Shown here: positions 7,058 to 15,147 of the stretch, piece after piece
Numbering within the stretch: position 1 is the first letter of the stretch
How the letters are laid out: every line of letters begins with the position of its first letter
DNA from: Candidatus Woesearchaeota archaeon
GTDB lineage: Archaea > Nanobdellota > Nanobdellia > Woesearchaeales > JAAOYA01
NCBI GenBank assembly: GCA_018221105.1
Contig: JAAOYA010000011.1
Coordinates: forward strand, 1-42,423
Direction of reading: 5' to 3'
DNA: 42,423 nt
Notes under the pieces: generated by a model
Seen by the model: only the letters and a program-made list of their open reading frames with translations
The model's database searches: none
What the model was told of the DNA's origin: nothing
Program-made: the position numbers and the translations under genes

Positions 7058-7118
7058 ACTTGTTTATCTCACAGCTTATAAACCCTTTTTAAAGGGCCCT
7101 TTGGGGGGTGCTATTATT

Positions 7119-7682
7119 ATGGCAGAAAAAAAAGTTAATGCAGGAAAAAAAGAAATCGAAGTTGTAAATATTGTTGTTTCATCAGCGCTAGAACATGACA
7201 TTCCACTAGAGAAGATGGCTGCAACACTTTCAAACACAGAGTACAATCCTGAACAATTTCCAGGACTGGTACTAAGAATAAAAGAACCAAAAACATCAGC
7301 ATTGATATTCTCATCAGGAAAAATTGTGTGTACAGGCGCGCGCAGCATGGAAAAAGTAGATGAGGCAATCATCAAAATCATCAAAAGTCTTGAAAAGATC
7401 GATATCAAGATTACAATCAAACCAAAAATCAATGTTCAAAATATTGTAGCCTCAGGCAATGTTGGAATGGATTTGAATTTGAACACTTTAGCTATGAAAC
7501 TTGATAATACAGAATACGAGCCTGAACAATTTCCAGGACTTGTCTACAAGTTACACGAAGCTAAAGCAACATTTTTATTGTTCTCTAACGGTAAGATAGT
7601 GTGCACAGGAACTAAATCAGAAGAACAAGTTCACAAAGCACTTGACATGCTAATAGAGATACTTAAAAAAGTCAAGCAATAG
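7119..7682 (+). CDS. tbp: TATA-box binding protein
   Basis: This 187-residue protein is the general transcription factor that bends promoter DNA. It consists of two direct repeats of about 85 residues, each with the motif N-T-E-Y-(N/E)-P-E-Q-F-P-G-L-V and the strand (S/N)-G-K-I-V-C-T-G. Both repeats are well conserved. It lacks the acidic C-terminal tail of some euryarchaeal TBPs and ends in KKVKQ. The ATG at 7119 is preceded by a G-rich ribosome-binding site 8 nt away. A frame-compatible TTG at 7101 lies inside that site and is rejected. It is the only TBP in the window and lies directly upstream of mcm. Confidence 0.97.
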   Translation: MAEKKVNAGKKEIEVVNIVVSSALEHDIPLEKMAATLSNTEYNPEQFPGLVLRIKEPKTSALIFSSGKIVCTGARSMEKVDEAIIKIIKSLEKIDIKITIKPKINVQNIVASGNVGMDLNLNTLAMKLDNTEYEPEQFPGLVYKLHEAKATFLLFSNGKIVCTGTKSEEQVHKALDMLIEILKKVKQ

Positions 7683-7701
7683 GGTGGAGTCAACGCTAAA
7701 G

Positions 7702-7720
7702 CACTAGTTAATAACTAGTG
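7702..7720. promoter_or_regulatory. 19-bp perfect palindrome between tbp and mcm
   Basis: CACTAGTTA-A-TAACTAGTG has 9-bp arms around a single central base, followed by an A/T-rich run with seven T (7730-7736) just before the mcm ATG at 7743. It could be an operator for a dimeric regulator controlling mcm. It could also be a terminator-like element of tbp; a 1-nt centre makes a poor RNA hairpin unless the inner pairs open. Confidence 0.5.
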
Positions 7721-7742
7721 TAAAAATTATTTTTTTGCTAGT

Positions 7743-9752
7743 ATGGACGCGAGCGAACAGATTAGGAAACTAGAAGAGTTTTTTGCAGAGTATCACAAAG
7801 CAGAAATACTTGAAAAGGCCCGTGTTGGAGAAGAATTCTTAATTATTGATTTTAATAACTTGTCAGCTTTCGATCCTCAACTTGCAGATTACTTACTTGA
7901 CAACCCTGAAGACAGTGTTAAGGCTGCAGAGTTAGCGCTTGAAAGTATTGATGATAGTATTAACCTAAAAGCTCGTTTTAAAAATATTCCTAGCACTCAA
8001 AAAATTTTAATTCGTGATATTAGAAGCAAGCACATTGGAAAATTATTGTGGATTGATGGTTTGGTGCGCCAAAAGAGCGATGTTAGGCCTCAAGTTATAA
8101 GTGCTCGTTTTGAGTGTCCAAGTTGTGGTAATGTGATTAGCGTTTTACAATTAGAAGATACTTTTAAAGAGCCTAGCAAGTGCGGTTGTGGTCGCAAAGG
8201 AAAGTTCAAATTATTGCACAAAGAATTAGTTGATGCTCAACGATTAACTTTAGAAGAAGCTCCTGAAAGCTTAGAAGGTGGAGAACAACCAAAAAGAATG
8301 GGAATTTTTTTGCGCGATGATTTAGTAAGTCCTATAACTGACCGAAAAACCAACCCTGGAGCTAAAATTTTGGTCGTTGGAACTGCTAAAGAAATACCAA
8401 AACCTACGCGCACAGGAGGCACTAGCACCACTTTTGACTTGATGATTGAAGCTAATTATGTTGAACCAATGGAAGAAGATTATTCAGATATCATAATCAG
8501 TGATGATGAAATGAAAGAAATTATTGAATTATCACAGCATAGTGGAGTATACAAAAAAATTATTGATTCTATGGCGCCAACAGTTTACGGTCATGACAAA
8601 GTAAAAGAGGCTTTGCTTTTGCAAATGCTTGGCGGTGTTCGAAAATCTCGTGATGATGGTATCACAACCCGTGGTGACATTCACGTATTATTAGTTGGTG
8701 ACCCTGGTGCTGGAAAAAGTCAATTGTTAAAAAGAGCTCATTTTATCGCCCCAAAAAGTCGTTATGTTAGTGGTAAAGGTGCTAGCGGTGCGGGGCTTAC
8801 AGCAGCTGTTGTTCGTGATGAATTTTTAGGTGGTTGGAGTTTAGAAGCAGGCGCTTTAGTTCTTGCAAATAAAGGCATTTGTATGATTGATGAATTAGAC
8901 AAGATGAGTCCTGATGATCGTAATGCGATGCACGAAGCTTTAGAGCAGCAAACTATTAGTATATCTAAAGCTAACATTCAAGCTACTTTGCGAGCTGAAA
9001 CCACAGTACTCGCAGCAGCGAATCCTAAGTTTGGACGTTTTGACCCTTATGAATTGTTAGCAAAGCAGATTGATTTGCCTTCAACTCTTATTAATCGTTT
9101 TGACTTAATTTTTCCAATTCGTGACTTGCCTGACAAAGAAACTGATGCTAAAATGGGAGCTTTTATTTTGAATTTACACCAGCAAGGCAGTATGACAGAA
9201 CAAGAACTTGAAACAAAGTTTTTGCGAAAATACATGGCTTATGCCAAACAAACTTGCACTCCGAACTTGACTGATAGTGCAGAAGCAGAAATACTTGATT
9301 ATTATGTTAAAATGCGTGCTAGTGGCAGTGAAGAAGGTGGCGTTAGCACTATTCCAATCAGTGCCAGGCAATTAGAAGGTTTAATTCGATTATCAGAAGC
9401 TAGCGCTAAAGTTCGACTTAGTGAAAAAGTCACTCGAAAAGATGCTCGAAGAGCAATTGACCTAACACATTATTGTTTAACACAAATAGGTTTGGATCCT
9501 GAAACTGGAAAGATTGACATTGATCGTATTAGCACAGGCATTACAGCGTCAGAGCGCTCTAAAATTATCAATGTTCGCGAAATAATTAATGAGTTAGAAG
9601 ACCGCATTGGCAAAACAATTCCTGTCGATGACATTATAGCATATGCTGTAGAGAAAGGCTTGGATGAGGAAAAGGTTTACGAGGCTATTGAAAAACTTAA
9701 GCGTTCAGGAGATATTTTTGAGCCTAAGAGGGGCTTTATTCAAAAAATCTAG
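7743..9752 (+). CDS. mcm: Replicative DNA helicase MCM
   Basis: This 669-residue hexameric 3'-5' helicase unwinds the replication fork. The N-terminal domain has a zinc site at C125, C128, C147 and C149. The AAA+ core shows Walker A GDPGAGKS (319-326), Walker B MIDELDKM (381-388), sensor-1 AAANPKF (N427) and the arginine finger in LINRFDLIF (R452). The C-terminus (about 595-669) is a winged-helix domain. There is no intein. It is followed after 3 nt by the single-strand-binding protein gene, which suggests co-expression of fork proteins. The length is typical for archaeal MCM. Confidence 0.97.
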   Translation: MDASEQIRKLEEFFAEYHKAEILEKARVGEEFLIIDFNNLSAFDPQLADYLLDNPEDSVKAAELALESIDDSINLKARFKNIPSTQKILIRDIRSKHIGKLLWIDGLVRQKSDVRPQVISARFECPSCGNVISVLQLEDTFKEPSKCGCGRKGKFKLLHKELVDAQRLTLEEAPESLEGGEQPKRMGIFLRDDLVSPITDRKTNPGAKILVVGTAKEIPKPTRTGGTSTTFDLMIEANYVEPMEEDYSDIIISDDEMKEIIELSQHSGVYKKIIDSMAPTVYGHDKVKEALLLQMLGGVRKSRDDGITTRGDIHVLLVGDPGAGKSQLLKRAHFIAPKSRYVSGKGASGAGLTAAVVRDEFLGGWSLEAGALVLANKGICMIDELDKMSPDDRNAMHEALEQQTISISKANIQATLRAETTVLAAANPKFGRFDPYELLAKQIDLPSTLINRFDLIFPIRDLPDKETDAKMGAFILNLHQQGSMTEQELETKFLRKYMAYAKQTCTPNLTDSAEAEILDYYVKMRASGSEEGGVSTIPISARQLEGLIRLSEASAKVRLSEKVTRKDARRAIDLTHYCLTQIGLDPETGKIDIDRISTGITASERSKIINVREIINELEDRIGKTIPVDDIIAYAVEKGLDEEKVYEAIEKLKRSGDIFEPKRGFIQKI

Positions 9753-9755
9753 AAA

Positions 9756-10532
9756 ATGACAGCAGAGCAAGAATCACAACAACAAAAACGTCAAGTGGCG
9801 TATAAAGTTCGAGTTAAAGACTTGGTTAGTGGAGAGTACATTGTCCAGGATGGTTGGAAGCCAAACTATGTAAAAACAGTTTATGGTAATGTCTCACGTG
9901 CCAATATTATGGCCACTGTTGTCAACATTGAAGCTCCAGCAGAAGGCTCTGGCAGTAGTAGCACTTTAGAAGTTGATGACGGCAGTAATGTTATAATGGT
10001 TAGAAGTTTTGAAAATGATGCTTCTCTTGAAAGTTTTCAAATTGGTAATACTGTGCTCATTATTGGCAGACCTCGAGAATTCAATAATAGTATTTACATG
10101 GTTCCAGAAATCATTAAGACAATTGAGCCTACTTGGTTACAAGTTAGAAAACTAGAATTAGAAAAAAACACTCCTGTAGTAGCACAGCAAGCGCAACAAA
10201 GTGTTGTGCAAAAAGAATCAATTGCGCAAATGCCAACAGAAGAAGTAGTTGTTGAGCAAGTTGCAGAACCAACTTCTAGTGTTGCACAGCAAACTGTACA
10301 ATCAAACACTAATGTTGACAAAACTATAAAAACAGAAACTGCAAGTCAAGAATCTCTTAGTGGCGGCGAGAAAGTTTTAGAGATTATTCAATCATTAGAT
10401 GATGGTAGTGGTGCTGATTTTGAAAGTGTAATACAAAAAAGTGGTTTTGATGATGCTGAAAAAACCATCACTAGACTGATGGAAAATGGAGAAATTTTTG
10501 AGGTTCGCCCTGGTAAACTAAAAGTTCTCTAA
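9756..10532 (+). CDS. RPA32-like single-strand DNA-binding protein (OB fold plus winged helix)
   Basis: This 258-residue protein has an OB fold (about 15-125) with the K-V-R-V-K-D-L opening and the L-I-I-G-R-P-R-E segment usual in archaeal RPA subunits. A low-complexity Gln/Val/Thr linker (about 138-195) follows, then a C-terminal winged helix (about 197-258: G-G-E-K-V-L-E-I-I ... M-E-N-G-E-I-F-E). This order matches eukaryotic RPA32/RPA2, in which the winged helix recruits partners. It begins 3 nt after mcm and is probably co-transcribed with it. The stop codon overlaps the stop of the convergent SpoIIM gene by 4 nt (CTAA). No zinc ribbon is present. Confidence 0.85.
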   Translation: MTAEQESQQQKRQVAYKVRVKDLVSGEYIVQDGWKPNYVKTVYGNVSRANIMATVVNIEAPAEGSGSSSTLEVDDGSNVIMVRSFENDASLESFQIGNTVLIIGRPREFNNSIYMVPEIIKTIEPTWLQVRKLELEKNTPVVAQQAQQSVVQKESIAQMPTEEVVVEQVAEPTSSVAQQTVQSNTNVDKTIKTETASQESLSGGEKVLEIIQSLDDGSGADFESVIQKSGFDDAEKTITRLMENGEIFEVRPGKLKVL

Positions 10533-11380
10533 GCTAAAAACGGGCTAACATATACTTCTAACACTGCAGCTAAAAGCAGTATTGCAATCGCTATCAATAT
10601 TAAATCTGTTGTGTCAAGCAAGATTTTTTCGAATCGTTTAGTTCTAAAATCATGGCGTATTACTGCAACACTTATTATTCCACCAGCCAGTCCTCCGACC
10701 AAGTACGCTAGCATTTCTGGAATTCCGTGAATTGAATAACGCAAGAGTCCAATTCCCAGTATTCCAAAATAACTTGTTATTTTGACAAGTCCTGTGCTTT
10801 TTGCAGCAACACTCAAATTGTTGCGAATAAGAGACCCAATAGCTGTTGCTAGTACTGTGCTATTCCAAGTTAGTATAAAGATTGCTCCAGCACCATATAA
10901 AAAACTAAAAAGTATGCAAAACACTAATACTTTTAGATTATTAAAAAAAATTATTGCCATAATACCAGCATCGCTTGTAGCATTGCCAGTAATCTGTTGG
11001 TTTATGTGATTGATGGTTGCTGATTGAACACTAAAAAGTGTTGTTACAGTGCCAATTGGTAATACTATAAACCATAAAATGTAAGCTATAGTCATTCCAG
11101 CAAAAAGCGCAAAAAACCATGATAACGCTTTAGCATGCTCTTCTAACAATGCTTTTTCACTCGCTATCGTGATATCTTTTTCTTCTTCTTTTTTTATCAC
11201 ATTATACATAAATGGAATGCTTGCCATCACAGTCAAAAAAACCATTACTAAGCTTGAATATTCTTGAAAAATCCAGTATGCTATAAACAATCCAAAAGTG
11301 GCGTATAAAAATCCAACAACTAATATGTTGAAAAACTTGTGGTGTTCCTCAAAGGGATTTATTAATGACTCAAAAACCAT
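10529..11380 (-). CDS. SpoIIM/DUF95 family membrane protein
   Basis: This 283-residue integral membrane protein has roughly six to seven hydrophobic helices. It carries the family signature H-G-I-P-E-M-L-A-Y-L-V-G-G-L-A-G-G (COG1300). The bacterial member SpoIIM is part of the sporulation engulfment complex. Archaea do not sporulate and the archaeal role is unknown; membrane remodelling is speculative. A 30-residue acidic/basic loop follows the second helix. It is a single gene in convergent orientation to the replication genes and has its own TATA box. Confidence 0.85.
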   Translation of the reverse strand: MVFESLINPFEEHHKFFNILVVGFLYATFGLFIAYWIFQEYSSLVMVFLTVMASIPFMYNVIKKEEEKDITIASEKALLEEHAKALSWFFALFAGMTIAYILWFIVLPIGTVTTLFSVQSATINHINQQITGNATSDAGIMAIIFFNNLKVLVFCILFSFLYGAGAIFILTWNSTVLATAIGSLIRNNLSVAAKSTGLVKITSYFGILGIGLLRYSIHGIPEMLAYLVGGLAGGIISVAVIRHDFRTKRFEKILLDTTDLILIAIAILLLAAVLEVYVSPFLA

Positions 11381-11401
11381 AACTTAGCTTGTACAAAACG
11401 C

Positions 11402-11412
11402 TTATTTAAGCT
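11402..11412 (-). promoter_or_regulatory. Promoter of the SpoIIM-family gene
   Basis: GCTTAAATAAG on the minus strand lies 22-32 bp before the ATG at 11380, the spacing of a leaderless transcript. Confidence 0.5.
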
Positions 11413-11433
11413 TTGCCATTGGGCTCGCTAAAG

Positions 11434-11447
11434 GTTTAAATATAATA
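11434..11447 (+). promoter_or_regulatory. Promoter of the primase gene
   Basis: GTTTAAATATAATA lies 18-31 bp before the ATG at 11465, so the mRNA is expected to be leaderless. It is divergent from the SpoIIM promoter. Confidence 0.55.
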
Positions 11448-11464
11448 TTGTAATCGAGCATATT

Positions 11465-12733
11465 ATGGATAACAAAACTGTAGAACAATATTATTCTCGC
11501 CCTCAAATCGCTAAAGCAATTTTTGAAGCTAGCACTAAACGAGAGGTGGCTTTTCGTTTTGGCGATAAAGGTTTTGGAAAACGTCCCGACACAATAGAGT
11601 ATCCAACAGACGTTATAGAACTTGCAAAACAAGGAGTTAGTAGTTTTCACGTTTCAGAAGAACATTGGAAAAACGTTCACCAAGTCAGTCCAACACTCAA
11701 AAAAAAAGAATTAGAAAACTTGCGAAGTGGTTGGGATTTAGTGCTTGATATTGATTGTGAACACTGGGATTATTCTAAAGCTTGCGCTAATCTTTTAGTT
11801 GGAGCTCTCAAGCATCACGGCGTTAAAAGTATTAGTGTGAAGTTTTCTGGCAATAAAGGATTTCACATTGGAGTGCCTTTTAAAGCTTTTCCTGATAAAG
11901 TTCAAGATGTGCAAACGCGTTTGTTGTTTCCTGAAGGCGCTAGGCGCGTTGCAGAATATTTAGCAGTTATGATAAAAAAGCATTTGGCCGAGGCTATATT
12001 AAAAATTGATGATTTAGATGCTGTTATTGGAAAAACTGGCAAGCCGTATGAAGAATTAGTGGTTAATGGAGAATTCAACCCTTATGCTGTGCTCGATATT
12101 GACACTGTACTAATTAGTAGTCGTCACTTGTATCGTATGCCTTACTCGTTTCATGAAAAAAGCGGTCTTGTCTCTGTTCCAATCAATCCTGATAAGATTA
12201 TGAACTTTGATAAGAGCATGGCAAGACCTCAAATTGTTAGCATGGATTATAAATTCTTAGACACCTCCAATACTGTGCCTGGCGAGGCTTCAAAATTGTT
12301 AGTTCAAGCTTTTGATTATAAACCAGAAGTCACTGTTGAAGAGAAAAAAAATGATAGGGTTTATGAAGACTTACAAGAAGCAATACCTGAACAACTCTTT
12401 CCTCCTTGCGTCAATTTAATGCTTGCTGGAATGAACGATGGCAAAAAACGTTCATTGTTTATTCTGACTAATTTCTTGAGTAGTTGTGGTTGGGACTATG
12501 AACAAATAGAAAAAAGGTTGCTCGAGTGGAACAAAAAAAATGCTGAACCCCTACGACAAAACATTTTGATAAGTCACTTGCGCTATCATAAAAGGCGCAA
12601 AGAAAAGATTTTGCCGCCAAACTGTGACAATAAAGCTTATTATGTTGACATGCGATTTTGCAAACCTGACAATTTATGCAATAAAATTAAAAATCCTGTT
12701 CAATACGCAAAAAGAAAAAAACAAACTAAATAG
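11465..12733 (+). CDS. priS: Fused DNA primase (PriS catalytic core plus PriL Fe-S domain)
   Basis: This 422-residue primase makes the RNA/DNA primers for replication. The PriS part (about 1-285) shows the metal-binding D95-I-D97, the nucleotide-binding SGNKGFH at 128-134, and D211-I-D213 with SSRHLYRMPYS. The C-terminal part (about 308-422) is the PriL C-terminal domain. It has FPPC (C315), the helical segment with DGKKRSLFILTNFL, and C387, C399 and C405 in PPNC, RFC and DNLC followed by KIKNPVQY. These four cysteines are the expected [4Fe-4S] ligands. PriS and PriL are usually separate genes, and the PriL N-terminal domain is missing. Such a monomeric primase is known in reduced DPANN archaea such as Nanoarchaeum. 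Confidence 0.93.
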   Translation: MDNKTVEQYYSRPQIAKAIFEASTKREVAFRFGDKGFGKRPDTIEYPTDVIELAKQGVSSFHVSEEHWKNVHQVSPTLKKKELENLRSGWDLVLDIDCEHWDYSKACANLLVGALKHHGVKSISVKFSGNKGFHIGVPFKAFPDKVQDVQTRLLFPEGARRVAEYLAVMIKKHLAEAILKIDDLDAVIGKTGKPYEELVVNGEFNPYAVLDIDTVLISSRHLYRMPYSFHEKSGLVSVPINPDKIMNFDKSMARPQIVSMDYKFLDTSNTVPGEASKLLVQAFDYKPEVTVEEKKNDRVYEDLQEAIPEQLFPPCVNLMLAGMNDGKKRSLFILTNFLSSCGWDYEQIEKRLLEWNKKNAEPLRQNILISHLRYHKRRKEKILPPNCDNKAYYVDMRFCKPDNLCNKIKNPVQYAKRKKQTK

Positions 12734-12747
12734 TTCTACAAGCAAAA

Positions 12748-12759
12748 CTTTTATAAATA
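12748..12759 (+). promoter_or_regulatory. Promoter of the ribosomal-protein operon
   Basis: CTTTTATAAATA is the only strong TATA box between the primase gene and uL3. It places the transcription start near 12780, about 210 nt before the uL3 start codon. Confidence 0.6.
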
Positions 12760-12779
12760 GTTCCAGTTTCCTTGCCTTT

Positions 12780-12988
12780 ACGCTCGATGTTACGTCGAGA
12801 AAAAAGTGTTTGAAAATAAGTGATTTCAAACACAGCATAAAAAATTCCGTTACTCGGGCCTGAAAAGGAGTTTTTCAGTACAAAGGGTAGTTATTATTAC
12901 TCATTCTACACGAAAACGTCCACCAAAAGGCTCTTAACAAACAATCAAAAAAGCACTACTTGTAGATTTAGTGCTCTAAACTAAAAAA
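12780..12988 (+). promoter_or_regulatory. Long structured 5' leader of the ribosomal operon
   Basis: The gene-free stretch 12734-12988 contains at least four hairpins. The first is CTCGA/TCGAG (12783-12787/12795-12799). The second has a perfect 10-bp stem, GTGTTTGAAA/TTTCAAACAC (12806-12815/12824-12833). The third is CTGAAAA/TTTTCAG with a GGAGT loop (12860-12878). The fourth is AGCACTA/TAGTGCT (12952-12958/12969-12975), ending 13 nt before the uL3 ATG. Most other transcripts here look leaderless or short-leadered, so a leader this long is unusual. It may bind an operon product for feedback control. No conserved small ORF is evident. Confidence 0.55.
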
Positions 12989-13954
12989 ATGCCAACAAAA
13001 AGACAACCGCGCAGTGGAAGCTTGCAATACTGGCCAAGAAAAAAAGCTAGTCGAGAGTATGCTCGTGTTAGAGCTTGGCCTCAAGTAAAAGATAATAAGC
13101 CTTTAGGCTTTGCAGGTTACAAAGCTGGAATGACTCACGTAATGGCAATCGATAATAGAAAAAATTCTATGACTAAAGGAGAACTTATCAGAATTCCAAC
13201 AACAATTATCGAATGTCCTCCTCTAAAGGTTGCTTCAATAAGATTTTATAAAAAAAACAGTAAGGGCTTACTACTCGCAAAAGAAATTTTTGGCAAAGCT
13301 GACAAGGAATTAGGTCGCAAGATTACACTTTCAAAAAAAGAATCAAAAAAAGAAGTATCAATTGAAGATTATGATATTGTAAGAGTTGGAGTTTACACTC
13401 AACCAAAACTTACAGGCATTGGCAAAAAAAAGCCTGAACTTTTCGAGCTGGCAATTGGCGGCAGTTTAGAAGAACAATACAATTGGGCAAAAGAAAACCT
13501 ATCAAAAGAAATCAGTGTTTCTGACGTGTTTGGCGATGGTGAACCAACAGACATTAAATCTGTGACAAAAGGCAAGGGCCACCAAGGACCTGTAAAAAGA
13601 ATGGGTATTGGACTTAGAAGTCACAAATCAGAAAAAAGTCGTCGTAGAGGAGTTATCGGAGCTGAAAGAGTTAGTAAAACATTATACACTGTTCCACAAG
13701 GCGGACAAACTGGCTATCACACTAGAACAGAATACAACAAGCAATTATTAAAAATCGCTGGCAAAGATGAAATTAACCCAAAAGGCGGTTTTATACGCTA
13801 CGGTTTAGCACGCAATGACTGTGTTCTAATAAGGGGCAGTGTTGGTGGTCCTACAAAAAGATTAATTCGTTTTAATAAAGCATTAAGGCCAACAAAAAAA
13901 ACCTTAAACGAACCTGTAAGCATTGAACAAATTAGCTTGGAGTCAAAACAATGA
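12989..13954 (+). CDS. rpl3: Ribosomal protein uL3
   Basis: This 321-residue large-subunit protein sits near the peptidyl-transferase centre. It opens with the archaeal/eukaryotic form (R-Q-P-R-S-G-S-L-Q-Y-W-P-R) and contains V-T-K-G-K-G-H-Q-G-P-V-K-R. Its length is close to archaeal relatives. It is the first gene of the operon and has no clear ribosome-binding site, starting right after an A-run. Its end overlaps the uL4 ATG by 4 nt (ATGA). Confidence 0.97.
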   Translation: MPTKRQPRSGSLQYWPRKKASREYARVRAWPQVKDNKPLGFAGYKAGMTHVMAIDNRKNSMTKGELIRIPTTIIECPPLKVASIRFYKKNSKGLLLAKEIFGKADKELGRKITLSKKESKKEVSIEDYDIVRVGVYTQPKLTGIGKKKPELFELAIGGSLEEQYNWAKENLSKEISVSDVFGDGEPTDIKSVTKGKGHQGPVKRMGIGLRSHKSEKSRRRGVIGAERVSKTLYTVPQGGQTGYHTRTEYNKQLLKIAGKDEINPKGGFIRYGLARNDCVLIRGSVGGPTKRLIRFNKALRPTKKTLNEPVSIEQISLESKQ

Positions 13955-14886
13955 AATTAAAAATTTATAATACGAAAAAGGTCAGTGTTGGAACTGTTGA
14001 ATTACCATCACAGTTTAGCGAGCCTTTGCGTAAAGACTTGATAAAAAGAGCAGTGCTAACAATACAAGCTAACTCTCGACAGCCTTATGGTTCAATGCCT
14101 GGTGCTGGTGAGCGTCATAGTGCTATGCTTTCAAAGCGTCGGCGCTCGTACAGGGGAACTTATGGTATTGGACAATCACGGACTCCTAGAAAAGTAATGA
14201 GTCGCAACGGTACACAATTTCATTATGTTGGAGCTGTAGCACCACAAACAGTTGGTGGTCGCAGAGCACACCCTCCAAAAAGCGAAAAAGATTGGACTCA
14301 AAAAATTAATGTTCAAGAGCGCAGAAAAGCTATTCGTAGTGCTATTGCAGCAACAATTGATAAAAATTTGGTGTTGATGCGCGGTCACTTAATCCCTGAT
14401 GATTATCCTTTTATTATTGATTCAAGTTTTGAAAATTTAAAAACCACTAAAGAATTGCGAGAAGTTTTAGAAAAACTTGGTTTTACAGCTGAACTTGATA
14501 GAACTCAAAAAAAGACTATTAGGGCTGGTAAAGGTACAATGAGAGGTCGCAAGTATCAAAAAAAGAAAAGCTTGCTCATCATAACTTCAAAAGATTCTCC
14601 TTTACTAAAAGCTGCCAGTAACATAACAGGCGTTGAAATAGTCAATGTTACACAATTAAACGCAGAGCAATTAGCTCCTGGTAGCAGTGCTGGAAGAGCC
14701 ACTTTGTGGACTGACGGCGCTATTGACAGACTTTCAAAAGAACAATTATTTCAAAAAAATGTAAAGCTTGAACAACCAGCGAAAAAAGAAGTTGTCAAGC
14801 CAAAGCCATCTAAACTGCCTGCTGTAAAGAAAATAGTTAAGAAGGCTACTAAAAAAACAGTCAAAAAGATTGTTAAGAAAAAATGA
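13951..14886 (+). CDS. rpl4: Ribosomal protein uL4 with Lys-rich tail
   Basis: This 311-residue uL4 shows the archaeal core, with R-Q-P-Y-G-S-M-P-G-A-G-E-R-H-S and the extended loop that reaches into the exit tunnel. The last 35 or so residues are a repetitive Lys/Val/Thr tail unlike the compact end of most uL4 proteins. The same style of tail occurs on uS3 and on the 797-residue surface protein. It overlaps uL3 and uL23 by 4 nt each. Confidence 0.95.
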   Translation: MKLKIYNTKKVSVGTVELPSQFSEPLRKDLIKRAVLTIQANSRQPYGSMPGAGERHSAMLSKRRRSYRGTYGIGQSRTPRKVMSRNGTQFHYVGAVAPQTVGGRRAHPPKSEKDWTQKINVQERRKAIRSAIAATIDKNLVLMRGHLIPDDYPFIIDSSFENLKTTKELREVLEKLGFTAELDRTQKKTIRAGKGTMRGRKYQKKKSLLIITSKDSPLLKAASNITGVEIVNVTQLNAEQLAPGSSAGRATLWTDGAIDRLSKEQLFQKNVKLEQPAKKEVVKPKPSKLPAVKKIVKKATKKTVKKIVKKK

Positions 14887-15143
14887 ACTACTACAAAATA
14901 ATCAAGTACCCGCTATCAACAGAGAAAAGTCTTCGATTAATGGAAGCTGAAAACAAACTAATATTCATAGTTGATAATAAAGCAACAAAAACAGAAATCA
15001 AAGAAGCAATAGAGAGCATTTACAATGTTAAAGTTATCAAAGTCACGACCATGATAGGTCCTGATAGTAAGAAAAAAGCATTTATCAAATTCGATAATAA
15101 AAACCCTGCTATTGACTTAGCAACAAACCTTGGTATGATGTAA
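14883..15143 (+). CDS. rpl23: Ribosomal protein uL23
   Basis: This 86-residue protein lies at the tunnel exit, where SRP and nascent-chain factors dock. It shows the typical I-K-Y-P-L-S-T-E-K-S-L start and the N-K-L-I-F-I-V-D-N-K-A-T-K strand. It overlaps the uL4 stop by 4 nt. The length is typical for archaea. Confidence 0.95.
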   Translation: MNYYKIIKYPLSTEKSLRLMEAENKLIFIVDNKATKTEIKEAIESIYNVKVIKVTTMIGPDSKKKAFIKFDNKNPAIDLATNLGMM

Positions 15144-15147
15144 TAAG

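Noticed and set aside
12787-12813. Short upstream reading frame (eight codons) in the ribosomal leader
   Set aside because: It overlaps two hairpins, has no ribosome-binding site, and its residues show no pattern of a regulatory peptide. RNA structure explains the region better.
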